Assembly: GCA_963971425.1 (NCBI GenBank)
Contig: OZ020515.1
Coordinates: forward strand, 20,456,637 to 20,520,636
DNA length: 64,000 bases
Origin: Bryoerythrophyllum caledonicum
Lineage: Eukaryota; Streptophyta; Bryopsida; Pottiales; Pottiaceae
Reading direction: 5' to 3'
Shown here: positions 56,217-64,000 of the stretch, one piece after another
How positions within the stretch are numbered: position 1 is the stretch's first letter
Layout of the letters: the number at the start of each line of letters is the position of its first letter
The notes under the pieces: generated by a model
Seen by the model: the letters and a program-made list of their open reading frames with translations, nothing else
Database searches by the model: none
What the model was told of the DNA's origin: nothing
Position numbers and translations under genes: made by a program

Positions 56217-59200
56217 ATGGCAAAAGAGGGGTCCTCGGTGGTCGAGTTTAGCAGTACTTGTTCTGGTGAGGATGATACACACTTCGATTCCTCCTATGAG
56301 CGAAACAAAGAATGCTGCATACCATCTCTAATGCGTCACCAGGTACCTAATTTCATTGATCTTACAGGCCCTTCCAACTATGAGAGGAAGAATGCCCTAG
56401 ATAGAACTGCGTCAGAAACGCATGAAAGTACAACATTATCAGCCCATAAGCTTAACTATGTCGATCTTGAGGATGAGAGTGGCTGTCATGTGCTCCTAGG
56501 TCGATAGAAGCAGAGTCCTCGTAACTGAGCGTCATATGTTGATATAAGCTGTGAGAGAGATCGTCTTCCACTCCGAGTAGTTCTGCCAATAAGACCAGAT
56601 AATCACTCTCTTGAGGACGTGCAATCTGTCCGTAGTGTGACAAGTGCTCCAGACCCATCACTACTTGGCGCAATGTTTCCTCTTGAGCATCCTGGGCATA
56701 GTGACTCAATCCGAACTGCGACCTCCCTTGCTTCCACAGGGTCTGAGGATTCAGGTTTAGACTTTGCTGCAGATATACCGTCGTGTTCTACAGAATTGTC
56801 CCAGACAAGTTCAGTTACGTCTACCGGTGTGTCCTTGGGAGCTCAGTGTCCTACAATGGCAAGCACGCAACCACTGTATTTTGACCTTTCCTCTAGCGAT
56901 TGTACATTACGTTCATCTTACTGTGACAAACAGAAGTTAGACGATCCCAGAGGTAGTGAGTACGAAGTAACCTCAAATTCGAACCCTTCCTTCAATCCGA
57001 GAGGGCATGCTGTTGAAGAAGTTGTACTGTCAAGCCCTCAGCACAGCCACAGAGAATTCTCCAACGTAAGTAGTGATTGGAATGTCACATTTGTTGAGGG
57101 GAAGACCTTCCCTAAGGGAAAGGCTAGGAGCAGTAGAAGAGATAAACCAACAACCAGGCCGCCGTTGAAGAAGGAAAACCAAAAAGAGAGCAAACCCATG
57201 CAGCATATCTTGTCAGAGGATTGGGAGGAGGAAGACATTCCATACCAGGGGCCTGAGCATGAGGAAGAGCTGGTTAGAGGGCTTCGAGAGACGAAGCAAA
57301 CTCCTCCACCTGGTCCATTTTGCAGGGAGGATCTCACGTGGGAACCAATTCGTACCCAGGGCGGAGGCCGTCATTACATACACGAGGTCGCAATCATCCC
57401 TTGGAAGAGACTTTCAGACTTCAGGGAGGGCAAGGGACATGACAAATCGTATCCTTGTAGATTCAACAAGGAGACTGTCTCGAAGAATAAGCCAGGGAGC
57501 TTGGTACTACCAAGGGCTAACAGTGCTGCCAAGGTTATTAAGTGAGTCCTTAACTTGACCTAAATCTCCCCCTTCGTTGTTTTTGGTTGTAGTGCAACAT
57601 TGTGTATATTGTGTGTCCGGGAATGGATTTAGGGCACCGAGTGTAGTGCATCCATTGTATACGTTCAACTCAGAATAGGCTATGTCCTTTCGGTGTAGTG
57701 CATGTAGATCTACTAGTCTTACTAATTGTTTGAACTTGAGCATGTTCAACTGTAATTTTGGACCTGAAGATAATTCCCATATTTACATTAAAGACTTGAA
57801 GGGCCTTCTTCAAGCGGAACAGCAAAGGAAGAAGAAGAGGGTTACAACTGCATTAGAGAAGAAGCGCAAAGGGAAGAAGGTTATCCCGGATTTCAATGCA
57901 AAGTCTATTGATAGAAGTACAGGGCAAAAGAAGCCACGCATAGGTCAGAAGGCTGCTGGCATGTCTATGAAGCGAGGATGCCAGCGCCATTTCCTGGCAA
58001 AACAGAACTATATGGACACTACGTTCTGTCAGTTGGTGTACAAGGTTACTGAGCACGTAAATGTGCGTGGTGAGCAGTGCCACAGTGTCACGGTGCCTGG
58101 ATTCAAGCACTCCATGGGAACATCGTTGTCAGATAATATGAAGAACAAACTGGGCAGTATGTTAGACATGGGATTGACTTCTACTCAAGTTATGATCCAA
58201 CACAAGGCATGGGTAATGGAGATGGCGCTGTCGAACGCCCCAGTGAGTAGAGATATGTTTGTCCAGGCACACGACGTCCGGAACATAGCAAACAAGCGTG
58301 CACAAGAGACTTGGATGAAGCACAAGAAGGAGACCGTTAGCATCAGGCTCTGGAAGGACGAAAACATCAAGGAGGTTTTCTTTTATCAAGAACACGGTCT
58401 GCTGGATATTAACAAGAAGGAATAGGACGATGCCCCCTTCACCCTCGGATTTCAGACTGCCTGGCAGAAGACTATGTTTGTGAAATTTGGCCATCAAAGT
58501 GTTATTTCCATAGACGCCACGTTTGGTACAAGTCACTCCCGGGTAAGCAGAGTTTTAAATAACTTGAGTACCTAGAAATGTTAGTTGGTATATGTGTAGT
58601 GCAAGAAGAGTAGGTGATACTTATTGTGACTTGTACCTAAACCTTGCTCTGATACCAAACTCCTTGTGCGTTATGATTTAATGCAGTATCCATTGTATAC
58701 CGTTATGGTGTTTGACGAATGGCGGAATGGTATACCGGTTGCTTATTTCATTATCTCTAGTTCCACCGAGAACGCCTTTCAACCTGTGCTACAGGCACTG
58801 AAGGACAAAGCCTTATCTGTCAAACCTGACTGGGAGCCCTCGTCGGTAATTGTGGACAATGCTCAAGTTGAATTGAATGTCCTCGAGTAAGTAAATGTCT
58901 CTCTTTTCATTTCTTTTGAATTTGAAGGATGTGTATTTACTCAATGATCACGTGTAGTGCATCTTTCTCACGGCCATACTGCAGTACAGGGAGTTGTGGC
59001 CGAGGTCCAAGATCCTACTATGTTTCTGGCATGTTAAGAAGGCATGGGCAGAAAATGCGAAGAGCAAGATAAGTCGGATAGAGGATAGGGCGAATACATT
59101 GAAGGAGGTTGGAGAAGTTCTGTACGGCAAGAGGCATGTTGTTGGGACGGATCCTGTGGCGTGGGCTAACAAGGAGCTCGACAAGATCAAGGAGCGACGC

Positions 59201-60318
59201 CCTTCGGCTGCTAAATTCCTGAAATACATCGATAAGCAGTGGAGAAAGAAGATTGGGATGTGGTGTGCCGCAAATCGGAACGTCCCTCATGCTGGACAGA
59301 ATACAAATGCTGGTATTGAGTCTTTCCACGCTAATTTGAAGAGGATTCTGTTGTTGGAGAAGCAAAGATTCGCAGGGCGCCGGTTGGATTGGTTAGCTGA
59401 TGATCTCAAGAATAAGATTACAGGACACTACTGGTATGCCCGAGCCTTGAAGGAGTTCGGTTTTATTCGCAATACCAAATAGGAGTTTCTCATTGCCAAT
59501 GCAATCCTCCTTGCCTATGGGATCCTGAACTCGTATGTTTACATGAATCCAGAGGGGGAAGATATTGCGTTGGTGGTTTCTGTTGAGAATTATCCCAAAA
59601 TTTGGACAGTATATGGAACCGACACTGAGTGGGCACAATGTGACTGTTTTATTGGACAACAGAACACTATGTGCAAGCATGTTATGAAGGTTTTTCTTAT
59701 GAAGCATCCTGAGATTGATGAAGGACTGATTCTTAGGGAAGCTGGGACAAGGTGTGGGATTGAGAGGACCATTCCAATGGTGGATGCGTTTCGATCCAAG
59801 GGGGACTACGTTGACGATGAGGAGGAGGATCTGCCACGCCTCCTGGAGGAGGACAAAGCCTGTGTTGCGTCCCTGTCAGATAGAGGCCATGCCGGGCTAC
59901 ACAACAATCAGGCGGGTCTTGGAACGGAGTCTAATCCGATTGTTCTCTGAGATGTATCTCAGCCACAGGAGTACAAGTCTAAAGAGATACTGCGGAAATG
60001 CTTTGGTACTGAAGAGAATCCAATTTTCCTAAACCCCGTTCCCCAGCCACAGAGCCAAAAGCTAAACAGGACGACCCTTCTGCTCTGATAAAGGATCTCC
60101 TTTGTACAGCAGGGAAGCACACTGAAATTCACCACCACTTGGTAGCTCATTTGAAGAACATCCGTGGGAAGTACAGGAAGATGATAGCACGTGGAATTGC
60201 ATGCAACGAGGTGAAGGACACCACCCCAACATTCCCCTTGCGAGAAGGTGATTGGTCGTTGAAAAGGAAACCGGGTAGACTAGAATTACCTAGGGCCGGT
60301 AAGCGTCGCAGAGGTTAG
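56217..60318 (+). pseudogene. MULE transposase with SWIM zinc finger, family 2 (near-intact)
   Basis: Ser-rich, disordered N-terminus (to about 57541, donor GTGAGT), then a basic stretch and SMKRGCQRHFLAKQNYMD, TEHVNVRGEQCHSVTVPGF, the FAR1/MULE N-terminal region. The catalytic core spans three exons: SVISIDATFGTSHSR to 58541; YPLYTVMVFDEWRNGIPV and SSVIVDNAQVE (58686-58888); LWPRSKILLCFWHVKKAW and NTNAGIESFHANLKRIL from 58986. The SWIM finger CDCFIGQQNTMCKHVMKVF lies at 59640-59700. The C-terminus is basic, ending KRRRG. Four in-frame stops (TAG at 56505, 58423 and 59480; TGA near 56532) are otherwise the only lesions, so it is a young pseudogene. The introns at 58542-58685 and 58889-58985 each carry one TGTAGTGCA. 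Confidence 0.88.
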
Positions 60319-60329
60319 AAGGTAGCCCT

Positions 60330-63300
60330 CAGTGACTAGATACCGGATTCTTGTAGTGCGATCCAATGTAGTGCGAGTAATATTTTACACTACATAAAAG
60401 TACATGCAATTTACTATAACAGAGGCATAGAGTCAGATGAAGTAGAAGGTGGTCACCGCTCAGACTTCCACATTTTTTTAACATTGCGTGGAATACAAAT
60501 ACATGACAGAGTATCATTGTCGTCTGTGCATCCTTCTCCCCTAGCTACCGTGAAGACATCCCACTAAGACTTTAAAACCAATCTCAGATGTTGTCTACGC
60601 ATGAAACCTCTGACTTACAGGCACACACTCTTGATGTAAGATCCTGGTCTGAACGTAAGCTCATGTAGCTTACGACCTCCATGGAAAGTGGGTGTGTCTG
60701 CCACACCTGAGTCAAACTTGAGGAATCCACGGCTCGACAATATAGCTAAGCTCCAGTGTGTGCTATTGACAATGGGAACTATGACCGTCCTACCCTTCAT
60801 CCGTTTAAATCCCGATTTCTTACTATAAAATCTTTGTAGTGCGTCAGTTGAGTCACTTCCGTTGATGAAGGTACGAAGGCTAGTTCCTATCAGAGAATTG
60901 CATAGCAAAACCTCGTCAGGAAGGTATGCCTGAAACCAAATACAAAAGAAATCCATGAGAGGCGTAGTGAGCAATCCCTCTTCAGAATCTAGGACTTCCA
61001 TGTCTGGTATTTGGCGTAGGATTGTACTGCCCGAATCAAAAAGGAACTCCAAATGTCCCCTACTTGTGTCGCCATGCGCCAGTCTTATATGGTCCATCAT
61101 CAGTTTATGGCAGATCAATCCATTGGGGTCATAAACAGAGCTACTACTGTGCTCCCGGGGGGGGGGTCTTGTCCTGCAATGTCATTGATGTCTGCTCCTT
61201 GCACGCGTCATTGGATGAAACCAGATTCAATGCACGAATAGGGGAGAGCATTGAACGCCCACGGCGTGGACCTAACCTAAAATCAATATGGGTTGGAGTC
61301 TTCCTAAACGAGCCTGATCCAGCCCGCATGATTGGCGGCGATGGATTTCTTGTATGTAAGGAAAGAAGCTCTCTTTCCCTCACGCCCCGGTCCTCGTCTG
61401 GGTGCCCCGTCTTGGGTATGCTGGAAAGCGTTCTTGCGACTACCAATGTAACCATATCTAAGGACGTGGATTGTTGTTGACTAGCAAGTCTACCCACGGT
61501 CTTCTCCCTTGGGTCCACAACTTCCAGCGGTATGACATTGGCAGTAAGGATGGTTGGTGAGCGAGGCGTTTCAGGCTGTCCTAGGAAACCCAACTCTGTG
61601 AAAGTGCGTTGGAGCTCCTTGTCACGAAGCTCCTGAAGCAACTGTACCACGCAATTTACGGGCTCCCTCAACTCCTCAGGGACTGGTTCTTGATTGTCCA
61701 AGCCCAGCATCGACCATCCGATGTCCACATCCTCGCGTATACATAACATCTTCGACATCACCTGTAGTGCAAGAACAATCACATTATACGCTATGTAAAT
61801 ATCCAATGCAGGGAAGCTGGGAAGGTATGCTATGTAAATGATAATCAAATATCCTGGAGGGTGTTCTTACCTCGTTGCAATGAAGGCGCAGAGTTGTAGG
61901 ATCGTCTGGTCCACGAACCCACCACATGGCCGCAAGCTCAGCAGAATTTCTTCTCGTTCAGTGCAGATCCACTATTGCTCGGCGTGCAACACGGTTAAGA
62001 AACTGCTCTATCACCTGGAGTACGTCGTCCTGGTTCCACCTTTCAAAGCCCATTAGTCCCAGCATGTCTCCCCAACAGCGACGAAGTGGAGCGCAGAAAC
62101 CACCAAACATACATGGGAAAAGTGCCCAACCAATGTCAACAACATCTTGGGCACATGCCGAGAGGCGTTTCGACTCTACTGCGTCCTTGGCTATAGCAAG
62201 TATATTTGCTCTTGTCATGCCCGTAACTGGATGAGAAATTGGCGCTTGTCGTCTAAGTGAAATGCGGCCGTATAACTTGAGGGCACGGACAATATGGGGA
62301 CAGTCCAGTTCCAACGACATAGGCTCCACCTTCACATCCGACTGTAGTGCAGCAAGTGTACAGTCTAACTCTTCCTGCGTATGAGACCAAGGACGTGGCG
62401 GCAGTCCTGGAGATCCTTCCTTGCATAAAATTTGAAACATGGGGGACCATCCCCAGTCCCTGTCTTCCAAACGCATTTCTCTTTCGCAGTCGTACAGTCG
62501 GAGCTGACCTAGAATATGTGACTTGCGTCGATCCTGTAGTGCAATTTCCGCATTGAGCCGTTTGGAGACATACAACGCCTTGTCCTTGAGATACTTCAGG
62601 TACTGCTCCAGCTTGGTAAGTTCATTGTTTCTTCCATCGTGGTTTATCAACTCAATGTAAGGATTCCTGGGCTTCACAGACATCATGACAAAGTTCATTT
62701 CTTCTTCATGTAGTGCGTCACGTTCTCCCGAAGCCTGCAATACATAAAGCGTCACAATCCAGGCATTCCCGCTTGCACTACAGAACTGTGAGATTAAGAA
62801 AGTGAAATGAAACCAGAGTCAGGGTGGGTCCTACACGCGCGTACCTGTGCTTCTTTCCATGCTACCCACGGGCCTATAGAGGCAAGTATGCGGCCTCCCA
62901 GCTCGTCTCGTGATTCTAGTATTCGAAGCTCGACCATGCATTCTTCATGGTTGTGTAGGAGTCTGCGATCAATGATAGTGCTAGCTGGTGATTCCTGGAT
63001 TAGGTGATACAGCCCAGGACTGCTCTGTACCTGGGGAGGAGGGCCAATATTCGGATACGTGTTCTCCACCGTCAGAGAGGCTGCGTAACGTTGGGCTTCT
63101 TCCAATACTTCTTCCCGCATAGAATCAACGGAAAACGTATAAGACGATATAGGCGCATCTTCATGCACTATATTGGACTGAAGGGCTCCCTTTTGCGGCC
63201 CAACCCGTGCAGAGGTATGAAATCGGGATGTGTCCTCAGGATCTTCTGAATGCAGATTACTGGAGTTGAGATTCTCTCACATCCGTGAAAGCACCTCTTC

Positions 63301-64000
63301 TTCAGCCTCTTGGTCATTTTTCCTCTTTCGTGCGCCTGCCAACGAAGTACTCTTCTTCCTGGCAGGACCTTTAAGATCTCCCTTGGGATGTGCAGAAGCA
63401 CGCGGCGACCCGTGGCGATCTCGTTTGGAATACCTAACCCGAAAAACCGGCTTCCCCGTATCAGAAGATTCTCGGTCGGCCTGCACTACAGTCTTGCTAT
63501 CCCTCGTGAACTTGTCCTGCACTACCGTGGTCCTCTCCCTCTCAACCATCTCCTTTACTACGCAATCTTTCTTCTTGTACACCTTTGTCACCTGTGGCTG
63601 TTGAGTAGTGCAAGGTCCCTCCTTCCGTGGCCTCTCCTTGGGAATAACTACATCCTTACCTGTCCCCCGACTGGTTTCCTTAACAGGCTCTTTAACCTTT
63701 TTGGTCTTTGGCTGCACTACACGGGGTAGCTCTACCCTCGGGTTCCATGGACGGCCTCCCTCTTTCTCTGGGAATTTCAAATCTACTTCCTGTAGGATAC
63801 TTTTAAGCACGTGTTGTTCACTCTGAGTAAACGTTGGATACATTTTCAACACTCCAGTTCCAACTTCCCTCCACTTATCACACTGATCCTTATAACGATG
63901 ATACGAAATTGCATTCTTGTCGCTAAAGTCTTCATGACAATACTTGCACCAATAGTAATAGTGCTTCTCGTGCCCAGGGTTCTCATAGAAGTGATAATGG
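60330..64000 (-). CDS. MULE zinc-finger / Ulp1 protease gene, family 2 (5' end outside window)
   Basis: Read right to left. The edge (64000-63853) codes WCKYCHEDFSDKNAISYH and DQC, a C2-H-C finger with C-x2-C-x12-H-x5-C spacing (BED-like). 63852-63277 is basic, with VVQ-containing repeats. 63168-62794 and 62755-61958 contain LEDRDWGWSPMFQIL, alike in style to DWCLVWH of family 1, and CMFGGFCAPLRRCWGDML. 61780-61144 is a linker. 61118-60613 is a Ulp1 core with TVIVPIVNSTHWSLAIL (catalytic His) and LKFDSG (Asp). After a GTAAGT donor, an exon near 60540 gives QTTMILCHVFVFH, with Gln and Cys at Ulp1 spacing but LCH instead of the usual DCG. Introns are inferred by eye; no stop was found inside the chosen exons. 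Confidence 0.7.

Larger units (their letters stand above)
55800..64000 (+). mobile_element. Family-2 MULE (VANDAL/Kaonashi-like), right end outside window
   Basis: A large element with two convergent genes: a plus-strand SWIM transposase (56217-60318) and a minus-strand zinc-finger/Ulp1 gene (60330 to beyond 64000). The 9-bp word TGTAGTGCA or its complement occurs at 55859, 55970, 57588, 57642, 57694, 58595, 58953, 61763, 62343, 62535, 62774, 63482 and 63713, plus one-mismatch forms at 60352, 60366, 60833, 62710, 63517 and 63604. It is absent from the rest of the window as far as I could see. The left end is approximate, set just before the first word. No terminal inverted repeat could be tested because the right end is not in view. 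Confidence 0.8.

Noticed and set aside
56505-59482. Recoded TAG codons in the family-2 transposase
   Set aside because: Three of four in-frame stops are TAG, but a TGA also occurs, and stops in other elements include TAA and TGA. No recoding signal is visible; ordinary decay explains it.
1-64000. tRNA genes, rRNA, CRISPR-like arrays
   Set aside because: No cloverleaf-compatible TTCGANNC box with a matching acceptor stem and no repeat-spacer array with conserved long repeats was seen; the short-word arrays have core words too short and linkers too variable.

Overview
The window is nuclear DNA of a streptophyte plant. Evidence: GT-AG introns, a complete plant-type xanthine dehydrogenase, a RAD5/HLTF-type SNF2 protein, a plant non-specific phospholipase C, AAACCCTA telo-box runs, and plant-type transposons (MULEs with SWIM and Ulp1 domains, CACTA, hAT, Copia). 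Many introns are short (70-125 bp in the xanthine dehydrogenase gene) and coding exons are GC-rich, while intergenic DNA is AT-rich and full of old transposons. A seedless land plant or a close relative fits, but the species cannot be fixed from the sequence.

Layout. 1-8.8 kb: two broken copies of a large Mutator-like element (family 1), tail to tail, the second carrying a nested hAT MITE and a nested CACTA element. 8.8-11.9 kb: an intact pogo-like DDE transposase ORF in AT-rich DNA. 11.9-16.1 kb: a family-1 MULE transposase pseudogene on the minus strand. 16.1-23.2 kb: a gene island with a receptor-kinase relic and an intact RAD5A/HLTF gene. 23.2-28.6 kb: another family-1 copy with a broken Ulp1 protease. 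28.6-33.0 kb: a decayed transposon ORF and an F-box relic. 33.1-42.3 kb: the xanthine dehydrogenase gene between two direct copies of a TTAA-flanked (piggyBac-like) MITE. 42.6-44.3 kb: a non-specific phospholipase C. 46.2-51.5 kb: a young but disabled Copia element with both LTRs. 53.1-54.4 kb: a secreted chimeric bulb-lectin/extensin gene. 55.8-64 kb: a second MULE family (family 2), with a SWIM transposase gene converging on a zinc-finger/Ulp1 gene that runs off the right edge.

Main finding. Each MULE family is saturated with its own 9-bp word: AGTGTTACA in family 1 and TGTAGTGCA in family 2. The words lie in introns, between genes, in tandem arrays of 16, 18, 20 and 60 bp period, and inside coding sequence in more than one reading frame and orientation. 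They are essentially absent from the host-gene island between elements. This matches the logic known from Arabidopsis VANDAL elements, where an element-encoded VANC protein recognises a short family-specific motif and reverses silencing of that family only. Family 1's word is close to the VANDAL21-type motif as I remember it (AGTATTAY). If right, two parallel element-specific recognition systems sit 27 kb apart here. The binding protein itself is not identified from sequence.

The three clear host genes (RAD5A-like, XDH, NPC) and the lectin gene look intact and are functionally unrelated to one another. Nearly everything else is transposon-derived.
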